From Macrotis lagotis (taxonomy: Eukaryota; Chordata; Mammalia; Peramelemorphia; Peramelidae): a DNA stretch of 64,000 nt. The DNA is taken from NCBI RefSeq assembly GCF_037893015.1, contig NC_133659.1, forward strand, positions 17,935,246 to 17,999,245, in the 5' to 3' direction. The notes under the pieces were generated by a model that worked only from the letters and a program-made list of their open reading frames with translations, ran no database searches and was not told the origin of the DNA. Below are positions 43,011-54,179 of the stretch, piece by piece. The position numbers were made by a program, and so were the translations under genes. How positions within the stretch are numbered: position 1 is the first letter of the stretch; the number at the start of each line of letters is the position of its first letter.

Positions 43011-43832
43011 TTTGATCTTGGGCCATTTCAGTTTTAAATCTAGAAAAGAGTGGTTTGAATTAAATGTCCTTCTAGCTTTAATGATTCTCTGACTTCCTAT
43101 TCAGTAAACTCAGAAAAAAAACATCCTCAATCCTCCTATGAAGTTAGCTACTTTCAAGAGGGTGTGGGTCAGGAAAAAAGGGAGATCTGAACTCTTTTGC
43201 AGCAACACTGGTCTGTTTTTTGGAGTCTATGGTTGATGTGGCCAGCTTCTGCTTTTCACCTCCCATCTTGGCCTTCCCTGGGCCATTGAGATGCTATTTG
43301 TCATTGCTCTCTAATGGCCTTGGTCCCTCTAATCCAGGCCACAGATTCCTGGCTGCCCACACTCCTTTGTACTTTAGAATGCGTAGCTAATAGCAACCAA
43401 TGACTTTTCCGATTTTTCTCACTCAGATTCTGTTCTGGGAGCTGGGAATTGCTCTCCCACTGAATTGGTAACATCTGTGGCTACAGGGCAGGCTGAGTGG
43501 GGAGAGGTAGAGGGTTAGGCAGATTTCCTGCTTATGAAACTTGTATTCCTCTGAAGGGTCCGCTCAGGGACCGTTATACTTAATGTTTCTTCTTACTTTG
43601 CCCCTCTCCTCTCTATTTTGAGGGAAATAAATAGAATGAGGAGAGATTTTAGTTTTAAGGAATAAACCAGGAACCAAAGGTTCTTTTTGAAAAGAACCTT
43701 TTATTAATCCATGAAAAAAAATGATTCTGGATAGACACCTTGAGCTATATGGCAAATTTGTTAGTATAGCTCTGATTTTCTTAAAGAGATTGTGTTCTAT
43801 GGAGTATAGACTGAATCTGGGGCGTGGAGCTT
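43011..43832. other. Unique-looking sequence
   Basis: 43140-43560 is a non-repetitive stretch richer in GC than its flanks, with no open frame or family I recognise. The rest is AT-rich with no call. Confidence 0.45.
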
Positions 43833-44068
43833 TTGTTCTTGTTCAGTCATGTCCTATTCTCCATAACCCCAATTGGGCTTTTCTTGGCAAAGATACTGGA
43901 GTGCTTTATCATTTCCTTCTCCAATTTATTTTACAGATGAGGAAACTGAAGTGACTCGTCCAGGGTCACATAGCTAGGAAGTGTCTGAGGCCAGATTTGA
44001 ACTCATTTGAACTCATGAAGATGAGTCTTCCTGATTTTGAGTCTGGCATTTTATCTACTGTCATTTAG
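43833..44068 (-). repeat. MAR1 CORE-SINE, antisense, with an internal short duplication
   Basis: 'tgttcagtcatgtcctattc', 'gggcttttcttggcaaagat', 'ttacagatgaggaaactgaa' and 'gtgtctgaggccagatttga' are clear. ACTCATTTGA recurs in 'tttgaactcatttgaactca' at about 43997, a small tandem duplication of the box-B region. Confidence 0.9.
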
Positions 44069-44693
44069 TCAGAAAGGTCCAATGCTGCCACCAGAGATTG
44101 CCCCCTTCATTTCTTGTGTACAGTGGTTCCTCAGAAAGTCATAATTAGCAAAGATAAATATTTTTAAAAGATTCTTCTCTATTGTGATAGTTGACTTTGT
44201 GGAATTTTGCATCATTTCATAATTTCACCCTGGACAATTCTCACTGGGACTTCCCCAATGGAGACATTTCCATCCTCATGATGCTTCTCTGATAGGTTCA
44301 CTTTTCTTCTTCCCTATCACCTCTGGGAGTTGGACAGAGAATAGTCCACCTCCAATACGGGTACCATTGTTGAAGACCACATTGTTGGGACCCCCACAGC
44401 TGGTCTGCTCCTAACTATGCTCCCTTCTTTTGCCTCACCCAGCTATGTTCCTATCTGTCCCTAGTGCAATAAGACCTAGTAATGGAGGCTATTGCCAACC
44501 TCCCTTAAGCTAAGTTAAACTATGTTTTGTAATGTGTTTATAAAAACAGTGCTATGATTAACCACAGTAAAATTACAATAAAAATCCCTCTGTGTGGAAT
44601 GTTACTAGTTTGAGCAAATAGTGGGAGTGGTGGGAATCACTTCTCCAGAACTTATTAAGTGATTTGTTGGGATTCTGTTCATTTAAAAACAGG

Positions 44694-44695
<2 letters not shown>
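44069..44695. other. Unassigned; weak LTR-like signals at 44385-44610
   Basis: TGTTGGGACCCCCACAGCTG at about 44385, TTTATAAAAACAG at 44538 and AATAAAAA at 44577 recall the order start-TATA-polyA of an LTR. I cannot find matching ends or a target duplication, so this is only noted. Confidence 0.3.

Positions 44696-44725
<30 letters not shown>
44696..44725. repeat. (CA)n microsatellite
   Basis: Uninterrupted CA run of about 14 repeats. Confidence 0.95.
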
Positions 44726-44730
<5 letters not shown>

Positions 44731-45395
44731 AAGACTATTTCATGTTCCTTGGCAGGGCTAGTCCTTTAATGATATGTCTGCAATTTTCAGACAAGCAGGA
44801 TCAAGGGTGAAAAAGACAGTTTTTGTTTTTCCCAAACTATTCTTACTGTTGTCGAACAGTATCCCTGCTCTTTGGGCAGACAACAAAAGTGTCATTATGC
44901 AGCTTAGGGAGCTGCTGATAAATTATTCATTCAACTAATGAGAAATCAGGATCTTCATTCAAAATGTGGTGACTCTTTTGTGCTCCCCTCCCCATTTTTT
45001 TCCCAAGGAAAGATAAAACCAGCTTGTGTAGACATTTCTGTCCACACCTGCATGCTTCAGGTTATCAGGTATGGGCCCCTTCCTGGGCCTGCGGCCATCC
45101 CCAATTCTCTAGAAAGCTCATTTGAAACATGGACCTGAAAGAAGCTGGTCTATTTGATGGGGGAGGGCTGATATTTAACCACAAAAGGACAAGAGAATCA
45201 TATTGATTATTGATTGTAGATTAACTAGTAGAAACCAGACAGCACATGCTTCATTAATGGTGACCTTCCTGTAAAGTAGTTATTTCTCCATAGGTGCCCC
45301 TTCCCTCTCCATAAACATTTTCCTTGCCTCAGTAGGCAGATATCAGGAAAACTGACTTTACTTATGTTCTTTTGGAAAAACCAAGCTTCCAACTA
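44726..45395. other. Unique-looking sequence; candidate conserved noncoding element
   Basis: No repeat family is recognised over about 650 bp. 44870-44945 has clustered motifs that look like developmental factor sites: ACAAAAG, TCATTATGC, a GCAGCT repeat, AAATTATTCATT and CTAATGAG. This is a pattern impression, not a conservation result. Confidence 0.35.
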
Positions 45396-45399
45396 GCAA

Positions 45400-45575
45400 A
45401 GACAGAGACAGAGACACACACAGAGACCGAACCAAGGAGAGACAAAGATGGAGACAGAAAAACAGACAGATAGTGTCTTGAGACAGAAATAGAGAGAGAA
45501 AGAGAAAAGATAGACATTGACAGAGAGAGGGAGAGAGACATACAGAGTGAGAGAAAGACAGATAGAGAATTGTTC
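45400..45575. repeat. (GAGACA)n/(GA)n simple repeat
   Basis: Imperfect purine-rich array with frequent CA/AC and TA interruptions. Confidence 0.9.
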
Positions 45576-45639
45576 CTCACACAGTCCACTTCCAGAGTGG
45601 GAATTTTTTCTGAACTATTTCCTCTTCATTGAATACTCT

Positions 45640-45795
45640 TCCTTCTTATCTCTACCTCCCCAGTTTCCTTCAAACCTCAAATAAAATCCTTCCTTCTACA
45701 GAAAACCTTTGACAATCCTTGTGAATGCCAGTGGCTTCTTCTTTTGATGATCCTCTATTAGACTCCATTGACAGTGTGGTGAAGGTTTTGTCTGT
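45640..45795 (+). repeat. L2-like fragment
   Basis: 'aaataaaatccttccttcta' and 'cagaaaacctttgacaatcc' resemble the L2 3' region; divergence is high. Confidence 0.45.
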
Positions 45796-45799
45796 CTTT

Positions 45800-45985
45800 A
45801 TTGTGCATATGTGTATAGATTATGTATATGACATATGCAGATGCAGACACACACTTATATGTATTTACATACGCATATAACTATAATACATGAGCAAACA
45901 TATAGAATAAATACATATTTACATAAATATGATCCATACATATATGCATAGATGTCTACATATATACTTACATATCTATCTATTA
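45800..45985. repeat. AT-rich ATGTATA-type low-complexity tract
   Basis: Imperfect 'catatatgtata/tacatatat' units with no single repeat length. Confidence 0.8.
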
Positions 45986-47498
45986 AGAGCTTACTTTTTT
46001 AAACTGCCAATGATGGAGGAAGACAGGTGTGGTGGTAATAGAGCAATTCCACTGTGGAGTTGGAAGTGGAGAGAGCCCAGTGAGAGGCTTTGGCCTTCCT
46101 CCTGATAGGGAGGTTCAAGGCTTAATGACTAACTAGTCACTGAGCTAGCTTCCTGGCAGAGTTATCCTCAGGGGGCCAGGAAGCCATTGGAAGGTGGAAC
46201 AGATTGATGTGTTCCTAGAATAGGTTGGAAACAGAAGAAAAGAGTGAGCTGTGGGGGTGGACCTTCTCATGGTAGGCAATGTTTTGGCATTTGAATTCTC
46301 TAATTTCCCAAGCAGAACTGTTAACAGTGATTTGATTTAGTCCCAAGAGCTTGTTACTGCCCCTTTTGAAAAATGAATCTGGTTTCAAACAAGGTTCCAC
46401 ACCCAATCTGAAACTAGTTAAGGTCAGTGAGATCTCAGTATACATGTGGTTTCCAGAAAGATTTTATTGTTAAATTTGTAATCTCTATCTGCAGTCTTTT
46501 TTCCCCAGGGGGTGTCCTCTGATTGGTTGATTGGTGACACACACTGAAGAGGTTAGATTGAAAATAAGCATCTTGTCTTCTCTGAATTATCTTGAGCTGA
46601 AGGGTATGATATGGATGTGAGCTATTTTTTTATTTTTATCTTGCATTAGTATTCACTATAGACATGGGGCAGAAGAGCAGGAGTTTGCCTACCTAAGAGG
46701 ATCCTCATGGACTCCATCCATATCTGGTGCAAAACCCAGTAAGCTTTGCTCTGTATCATATGCTGGTGGCCTCTGCTCATTCTGAGAAGGTCTTACTGTG
46801 ATAGGTGAGAAAATAGAGGAATGGGTGGTTTTGGAAGGCTCAGAGACAACTCCGGAACCCTTGTGGAGGTTTACTTTCATACTTCTCTTTGTGGTTCTCT
46901 GTAGGCTGCTATATTTGATGTTCTTTCCTTCTCAGCTTCTGATTCGGATTGGTTTCCTTTGAGACTCATCAATTGCCACTTATTCTAGGAGACCTCGGCT
47001 ATCCCTGTTCCCTCCAGTTTCACCCCAACACATTATCTTCCACCTACTCTGTATTTGTCTTAGATTACAATGAAAGCCTTTATTTGAATTTCTAGAATTT
47101 ATTAGACCATTAATAAAATGCTCAGTAATTACTCATTGATTGGCTAATGGATTGATTGTATCTGAATGACCAAGACTAAGCTTATTCCTCTGACACAGGA
47201 GAAGATTCATCAGCAGGAGCTATATGTGTAACATCCAGTAAGGTGATTTTCTGATTCTGTTTAGAAAACTCAAATACATAAAATCCTCAGTTAAAATTAG
47301 GAATCAGATTCAAATAATAGTTAGATTTTTTTAACTGATATCATTAAGAAATTGATGAGGTTTTTCAAATGAAGAATTCAAGTTTTGAGAAGGTTTTTAG
47401 AGAACACCCCCTCTTAGTCCCACATACTAAAGTGAATAGAGACTTAGAAACAATAAAATGCTCTATGATAGGTTCCCATAGATAATAATTATATTAAC
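45986..47498. other. Mostly unique-looking sequence; L2 trace at 46960-47150
   Basis: No repeat is recognised in 46000-46950. GATTGGTTGATTGG (about 46521) carries two ATTGG (reverse CCAAT) motifs. A minus frame at 46689-46880 has protein-like composition but no known domain. 46980-47150 ends in 'aataaaatgctcagtaatta', compatible with a worn L2 3' end. Confidence 0.4.
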
Positions 47499-47786
47499 AG
47501 TTCACATTTATAGAGCACTTGGTGATTTGCAAAACAGATCACAAAAGGCATAGTGGGTTGTGTGTTATTAACTCCACCTTACAGATGAAAAAACTAAGGT
47601 CCAGAGAGTTTCACTTTCTCAGGCAACATTGATTTTGTTGGGGGGTTTTCTGCATCTATGAGGACACTGATGTTTATAGAGTTTAAGTGATTTCCCAGAT
47701 AGAGAGTGTCTAATGTAGAATTCAAACCCAGGTCTTCCTGAATTCCAATCTATCCTTATTTACTATCACTAAGCCATCTTGCCAGT
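47499..47786 (-). repeat. MIR and CORE-SINE fragments, antisense
   Basis: 'acatttatagagcacttggt', 'ccttacagatgaaaaaacta' and then 'ttcaaacccaggtcttcctg' with a head ending 'ctaagccatcttgcc'. The middle contains an extra segment, so two elements may be joined. Confidence 0.6.
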
Positions 47787-47844
47787 AAAATAACAATGGA
47801 GCATTTAATCTGGGATAAATAAATCCTGAAAGAGTCATGTTCTA

Positions 47845-47953
47845 TCAATCTAAACACTAACAGACTGCCTTCTGTGGGGGGTGGGGGGAGGGAAGCAAGA
47901 ATGGGGGAAATTGCAAAACTTAAAATAAAGTCTTTCTTTAAAAAAAAAAAAAG
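47845..47953 (+). mobile_element. Short retroposed insertion resembling an L1 3' tail, with target duplication
   Basis: AGAGTCATGTTCTA occurs at 47831-47844 and exactly again at 47954-47967. Between them are 109 bases containing a G-rich stretch (47876-47892), 'gcaagaatgggggaaattgc', AATAAAG and a 13-base A-run ending at the duplication. This is a complete target-primed insertion signature. The G-rich segment, 'aaaacttaaaataaag' and poly-A resemble an L1 3' end, so a severely 5'-truncated L1 is most likely. Confidence 0.9.
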
Positions 47954-47967
47954 AGAGTCATGTTCTA

Positions 47968-48605
47968 GACTTCCACAAATGTTTGAAGGACTGTCCTGGG
48001 TTAGATGTGTTGACTCCAAGGAACATAGTTATCACTCTGAAAATGAGAGTAAAAATAGAAGAGGTTGGCTTATTCAACAACTTTGCTCATGTATGTCCAA
48101 TGTGTGTTGGGGAAATATTTGTGCATTTGTTCTTGCTATAACTTTGAAACAAATATTTCTTTATAAAAGTTAATATGTAATGTTGCTAAATAGAATTGGG
48201 GTGCTAACCATTAGTCCTCTTTTACTGAGGGAAATAAAACTGGTAAAGCCTTAAGTCAATGAGAGAAGAGATCCCCTAATATCTTCTGGGCATTGGCTTC
48301 ATCATGAGAGTGTGGCCTCAGAGACAGCCATGTTATAGCTGTCTAAAAATCTGTAAAAGCCTCACCATGACCTATACTAGCTGTGCAAAGCCAGACACAT
48401 CTTCTATAGGGAACCCTCTAAGGTCATAAGGAGTTGAGTAGGGGTTGATGTATACTTAATAGAGGGCATTTCCTTGTCATCTTGCTCCCTATAACAGTGA
48501 AATCAAAGGTCAGGACCAAAAACACAAATTTGAAGAGTATTCAGATGAACATGACTTGAATAAAAGCCATTTCAACCTTTTAGCCCTGGATCTTCTTTGG
48601 AAGAC
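47968..48605. other. Unassigned sequence
   Basis: No recognisable feature. Confidence 0.5.
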
Positions 48606-48760
48606 TATATGAAAAGGTCCCAGAATCATAGAGTCTCCAAGCTAGAAAGGATCTCTGAGGTCATGATGTTCAATACAAATCTGATCAAGAATCCTTTCAG
48701 TAGCATCCCACAGTGGACAGCCACTACTTGAGATAATGGAGTTTAATTGATTATCAATAT
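48606..48760 (-). mobile_element. L3/CR1-like 3'-end fragment, antisense
   Basis: 'gaatcatagagtctccaagc', 'tagaaaggatctctgaggtc' and 'agtagcatcccacagtggac' recall the antisense 3' terminus of L3/CR1 in old copies. Confidence 0.5.
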
Positions 48761-49955
48761 TATCTAAAAGAATGAGATTTGGTATGTCAAAATTTGGGTC
48801 CTTTAATTTCTTTTTTGTAATTAAGTTTTTTATAAATGGTTTCCCCAAGAGTATTTACTATGGGATGAATAAATTAGCTAGGCAACAAGCATTTTATTAA
48901 ATGTTCCCTCTATGCCAGAACAGTGATGGGTAGTAGAGATTTTTTTAAAAATCAGACTTAAATATTTGGTAGATTAAGTAGATTAAAAATATAGGGTAGG
49001 GGACTAGAACAAAACCTATGATCTCACTGAACTAGGGAACAACCAGATGAGGAAATTATCTCTACCCATAGAAGTCAGCACCTTTCCCACAAATGATAGT
49101 CTGCCTAGATTGATGAGAAGTCCAGTGATTTGCCCAATGTCTCATAGCCAGCTTGTGTCCAGAGGCAGCATCTGAACCCAGAAATTTGAAGAGAAACAAA
49201 GGTAAAGAGTCACAGATCCACACATGATCTACACGAGCTCCTTCACCAGCATGTTGTCCAGCCCTGTACACTTTCCAGATCATTAATTAATGGTGGGTAA
49301 GCTGGATGATTTTAAAAGATTTAAAATAATATGCCATTTCCACTCTGTGGGTCTCAGTTTCCCTATTTTTAAAATGAGAGAATTAGATAAATTTTGAGTT
49401 TCCTTTACCCTTCAATTCATTATTCTAAAATGACCTTCAAAATCCCTCCTATCTGAAAATCCATTTGATGTGATGAAGCAAATTGGGATTATTTTTATGT
49501 GAGTTACGGCCGGTTTACTTTTCTTGAATATACAAATTTAAAATTGGTAACTCAGCTTACAAAGTGTATTCTTTATAACTAAGATGTGAATAGTCTCAGC
49601 TGAATTTTAAAAGTGAAGAAATTAAAATTTCAAGATTTATTTACCCAGGCTCTTTAAGAATTAGACATGGAATTGGAATCCCATCTCATCTGCCTCATAG
49701 CTTAATGCTCTTGCAATAGCACTAGTCAGCACAGTATCAGCATAAATAGAAGTCATCTTTAAATCTCTCTTAGTCACATTTTAGATCATCAATATTTATA
49801 TCACTTAATTTTGTTAGTTCTCTTTACTTTGAGAATTATGTTATGCCAAGGCATTGATAATTTGGAAATGATACAAACCTAGGGGATTCCATTTAATTCA
49901 GTTTTATCTAGAAAATTATCCTCTTCATTAAAACAATAGTAAAAATGTTGATTGA
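48761..49955. other. Mostly unassigned; worn MIR pieces
   Basis: Antisense MIR pieces at 49115-49185 ('tgatttgcccaatgtctcat') and 49605-49710 ('tttacccaggctctttaaga'), and a sense core at 49335-49400 ('gtgggtctcagtttccctat'). Otherwise no call. Confidence 0.45.
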
Positions 49956-50080
49956 GAGGTTGTATGTCTTAGTGTGTAAGGTCTTGGAGTCAAAAATGCT
50001 TGGATTAAAGTCCTGACATATCAGTAGTTTGATCCTAAATAAATTATTCAATTTCTCAATAATCCCTGGAAAATCTGAAA
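49956..50080 (+). repeat. MIR-like SINE, sense, worn
   Basis: 'aggtcttggagtcaaaaatg' then 'cttggattaaagtcctgaca' is the head and box-B region. Confidence 0.5.
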
Positions 50081-50277
50081 CATTAATAAATGTAGATTTG
50101 CAGTAGAAAAGAGTGTACCCTCAATAAGAGTTCCCCAGACTAAATAAATGATTAAAAACCACTAAACTAACCTTTAGTGAAATGTATAAAGATGAGACAT
50201 CAAATGGAGCAAAATCTGATTAAATATAACACATAGGTACAGTGTGGTGTCTTATGTCTCAGCTCAAACTCTGTTTA

Positions 50278-50310
50278 AATTAATCAATTAAATGAATGAA
50301 TTGATTAATT
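50278..50310. repeat. Perfect 12-bp inverted repeat (hairpin)
   Basis: AATTAATCAATT (50278-50289) and AATTGATTAATT (50299-50310) are exact reverse complements separated by nine bases. Confidence 0.85.
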
Positions 50311-50655
50311 AAATATAACAAAGGTTTTATTTTCCAAGCCCTAAATTTAGTTAAATCAAATCAAGAAGTCCTTATTAAAGTGCTTGGAATGTCCCTAAAG
50401 TACTATTTAAGACTAGAACTACTGAGCTTCAGTGATTTTATTTTGGGGTTAGTATACTTTCCACTTGTGTTAACTACTTCAGCTGAACCTTATAAACCAT
50501 TTAGTTCTAATTTTAAAAACCCTGACTTGTGCATAGTTTCCCAAAGATTTGCCACTCTTGCCTGTTTCCTGAGGCCTCAGAATTTCTTCCTTTAAGTATC
50601 AAATGCCTAATTTCATTTTATTCAAATTAACTTATTCTGCATTTGCTAGGGGAGC

Positions 50656-50737
50656 TCACCTCCAATCAAAATTACATCCTCCCTATAATTTGGCCTCTTT
50701 AAGATACCCTTGAGTTCTTGGGTTTGAGCTTTCCTCC
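50656..50737. repeat. Copy 1 of an unclassified duplicated segment
   Basis: About 82 bp running from TCACCTCCAATCAAAATTAC to TTGAGCTTTCCT is nearly identical to 52785-52865. The similarity drops away sharply on both sides. I do not recognise the family. Confidence 0.85.
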
Positions 50738-51299
50738 ATTCCCAAATGGGAAGAGTGAGAAACCCTTGCTATTTGATGACACATGAAATTGTGTGCCAAA
50801 CCCCATGACCCTCACTTGTCAATCAGGGAGATGATTCCCTGGATAACTCATTTACTAATGCAATGGAGCTTTCTTCTTTCCACTGAGTTTCTCTCCTTTC
50901 TAATCAATGCTTAATTAACAATGAAAGGATTTTTCATTTGTTGGTTTAATATAATCAATAGCCTTTCAGGAGATTTTTACAACTTCAGTCTAAACCTCCG
51001 GCCAACCTGATCTGTATTTTTGTTATAAAAACACACACAGTTTGGGGTTTATAACTAGTATACAATAATCCTATAAAATAATATTGTGGGTTTTATCCAG
51101 GTTCTAGTTCCCAAAGTCTTCGATGCAGCACCCCATTGAATCTGATAGCACTGACAGGTCAACTCAGGATTGAGCTCCTTATCCTTAGAGTCTGTATTTA
51201 TTGTGTACAATGGCCAATTACATTCTAATGTTCTTATTTCTATCATAAGGTGATATAGCTAAATAATACCTCGTTCTGTTTGTCTCTAAAGTGAGGTAG
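50738..51299. other. Unassigned sequence downstream of the duplicated segment
   Basis: No recognisable feature. Confidence 0.45.
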
Positions 51300-51480
51300 A
51301 GTGAAGTGAATATAGAATTTAAACTGAAAAAGACCTGGATCCAAATTGTTCCTTTGATATTTATTAGCTGGGTGATGATCAAGAAGTCACATAACCTTTT
51401 TGAACCTCAGAGGAAACTATCTACATTATATGTCTGGTGAGTTCCAAATGAGACGATTCATTTAAAATGTTTTACAAATT
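51300..51480 (+). repeat. MIR-like SINE, sense
   Basis: 'gacctggatccaaattgttc', 'gaagtcacataacctttttg' and 'gagacgattcatttaaaatg' follow the MIR order. Confidence 0.6.
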
Positions 51481-51580
51481 CTCCCCCCTGAATATTTTTA
51501 AATTTTATTTTTATTTTAGTTTAGTCTAGTTTATGGAATGAAACAATCATCATTTGCATACTATAATATAATAAAAAGGT

Positions 51581-51741
51581 GGGGGCGGCTAGGTGGCACA
51601 GTGGATAAAGCACCGGCCTTGGAGTCAGGAGTACCTGGGTTCAAATCCGGTCTCAGACACTTAATAATTACCTAGTTGTGTGGCCTTGGGCAAAGCCACT
51701 TAACCCTGTTTGCCTTGCAAAAACCTAAAAAAAAAAAAAGA
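51581..51741 (+). repeat. WSINE1-like SINE, sense, full length
   Basis: This is the clearest reference copy in the window. It has GGGGGCGGCTAGGTGGCACA at the start, an intact box-A-like region (TGGCACAGTGG), box B GGTTCAAATCC, the 'cacttaataattacctag' middle, 'aaccctgtttgccttgcaaa' and a 13-base A-run. Short flanks 'aaaaaggtg/aaaaagatgg' may be the duplication. Confidence 0.96.
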
Positions 51742-51916
51742 TGGTAGTTCGTGAAACTGCAAATTTACTTTACACACTTGCTATTTCTTTCAAATATACA
51801 GCAAAAATGATCATGTAAATTTCTTTTTTTTTCACTCCTCCTCCTTCCCTAGAGATGAATCTATTAGACCCAAACAGGTATGCATGTGTGTAAATATGCA
51901 TGTGTCTGTGTCTGAG

Positions 51917-51950
<34 letters not shown>
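51917..51950. repeat. (TA)n microsatellite
   Basis: About 16 TA repeats next to TG-rich sequence. Confidence 0.93.
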
Positions 51951-51952
<2 letters not shown>

Positions 51953-52308
51953 TTATTATCCTGTACATATTTCTATTTTTCAGGTCTTTCTCAGGATACA
52001 GGTAGCATCTTTCTATACAGGTCATTTTGGTTATTTATAATATCCAAAATAATGTATTCATTCAACAATCATTCTTAAAACAATATTTTTGTTACAAAAT
52101 GCAACATTCTTATGATTGTGCTCATTTTGCTTTTCACTATTTTGTACAAGCCCTTTTCTGCCATTAATATTAATACCTTAGCTTCTTTCTTTCAAACTGA
52201 CGACACAAGTTTTTTTTTTATCTCTCCTCAGTGCCATGATAGCTTTCAGAATTTGGAATTGGCTGTTGAAATATACAGATCCCCATAGAAGGGGATTTAT
52301 TCATCATT
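51951..52308. other. Unassigned sequence
   Basis: No recognisable feature. Confidence 0.45.
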
Positions 52309-52321
52309 TAGTCCTAGAGTT

Positions 52322-52500
52322 GTTTTTTTGGTTGTTGTTGTTTTGGGTTTTTTTTTTTTTAGGTTTTTGCAAGGCAAATAGGATTAAGTGGCTTGCCCAA
52401 GGCCACACAGCTAATTATTAAGTGTCTGAGACCGGATTTGAACTCAGGTCCTCCTGACTCCAGGGACGGTGCTCTATCCACTGCGCCACCCAGCTGCCCC
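52322..52500 (-). repeat. WSINE1-like SINE, antisense, full length
   Basis: A T-rich tail with TTG repeats, 'aggtttttgcaaggcaaata', 'gaccggatttgaactcaggt' and head 'cactgcgccacccagctgcc'. TAGTCCTAGAGTT (52309-52321) and TAGTCCTTGAGTT (52501-52513) are the target duplication, with one difference. Confidence 0.95.
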
Positions 52501-52784
52501 TAGTCCTTGAGTTCTTAACCACAGATCAAAATTCTGTGAACTTGAATAGAGAAAAAAAATACATCTTGATTTCAATATAATTGGTTACTTCTGTATTTGA
52601 TTGGTGAGCCTTTTGGATCAATTGTTGATGCCCAGTTGATATGTGCCAACCTCAGTAACCCAGCAACAGGCATTATAAGGGTACTGCTACTACCCCTGGC
52701 AAGCCCAAAGCTTCTGACTCTAAATGCAGGACTCTCTTTTTTACCTGATATCAAACCAAGTCATTTACTTACCACTTACTCCAG

Positions 52785-52865
52785 TCACCTCCAATCCAAA
52801 TTACATCCTGCCTATAATTTGGCCTCTTTAAGATCCCCTTGAGTTCTTGGGGGTTGATCTTCCTA
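52785..52865. repeat. Copy 2 of the unclassified duplicated segment
   Basis: Same orientation as the copy at 50656, about 2.13 kb downstream. Differences are few and scattered (for example ATCAAAAT/ATCCAAAT, TCCTCCCT/TCCTGCCT, GATACCC/GATCCCC). Confidence 0.85.
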
Positions 52866-54179
52866 GAATAAGAAGCACAAAATGTCACCCCCAAAGTCTG
52901 GGACGTGCTCTCCCCCAAGAGCAGGCAGAAACCAGGGAAATGGCACACATTTTGTGAATACATGTCAAAAGGGTAACTTAAAGTTCCTAGTTGGAAGCTC
53001 TTTTTCTCTTTGGAAGATTCCCTTATACACAGTTGTATAGTTTGCTATTGGTTCATTGGAGAGCTCCCCATTTGCCTTTTCTCACCATGTCTAGTTGGTC
53101 CTTGGCTCCCAATATTGATTCTGCTTTTGATCATTCTAGGGATACCACTAGAACCCTGATGAGAAATCTAAATTCTCCAACCTTCACCAGAGAATCCCCT
53201 GGAGAAGGGGAAGGGGGTAGAAAACACAAAAGCATTTCTCACAGCAAAAATTCCCTCCCTAGAGGGAATCAAACTATTGTGATCACTGAGCAGTCTTGCC
53301 ACTGACTTGCCATTTTACCTAGTACCCCATGGAGTTTCACCAAATCTTCTTGGCCTATCCCAATACATTTCTATGTGAAGGCTTCCAATGCTATTCTCTC
53401 TTTTCCAAGCAATTTAGAATAACTCAGTCTTAGTTCAATGTCTTCAACTAATCTATTGGTCAATTGAATAGATAAGTTCCCATCTGGTCAAAGTGATTAC
53501 TTTAATTTGGGGTGAGATAATTAATTAATTTGGTAGACTTCCTTCCTCATCTTTACATATTGACATTGGTGGGAATCGATTTCCAAGGAGAAGGCCTTAG
53601 CATGCCTGCAAGTCTATTGTATTTAGTTAATATTTGCTTATATAACCTGGTTGTAGAGAGGGTTGGTGTGGACTTGAACCAGGAAGGAACTTCTGAACAA
53701 AGTAGAATTTAAGTGATTCCAAAACAATACAGAAGCCAAAAGGAAGAGGGGAGGACAATTTTACACATAACGGACAGTAACTTAGCAGCCTTGTGAGCCT
53801 CATCACGTCCTCCCTCCATCGCTAGAATCAAATCTAATTCTTGGTTCCTAGAGCCGAGATTTACCTAGAGAAACTCCTATTCTTGATTATTCTTTCCAGT
53901 CCCTCTTGGTCATTGTGTAGAGAAGCCCAAACACAAAGGCCTTTAATTTTTAAAAAGACATTTGCATGTAAATACAGTGTGAGAGTCAGTCCTCTGACCC
54001 CACCACTTGCTGTGTACCACTCTAGAAAATGGTTGGCATAGGTTGGGCCACAGAAGCGTAAATGACATCTGCCTTTTCCTATTTGAATAATTAATGGCCA
54101 CGGCCTCTTGCCTCCTTTGCCTTGCCAAAGGGATGGAGGGTCACAGTTCCCCGAGACATCCAACTGTGCCTGGCTTTGC
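52866..54179. other. Unique-looking sequence
   Basis: About 1.3 kb with no recognised repeat. ATTCCCTCCCTAGAGGGAAT at about 53252 is a short palindrome with 8-bp arms. Open frames here are under 105 codons and show no known domain. Confidence 0.45.

Noticed and set aside
46689..46880. Minus-strand frame with protein-like composition
   Set aside because: Only 63 codons, a stop immediately upstream in frame, no family recognised.
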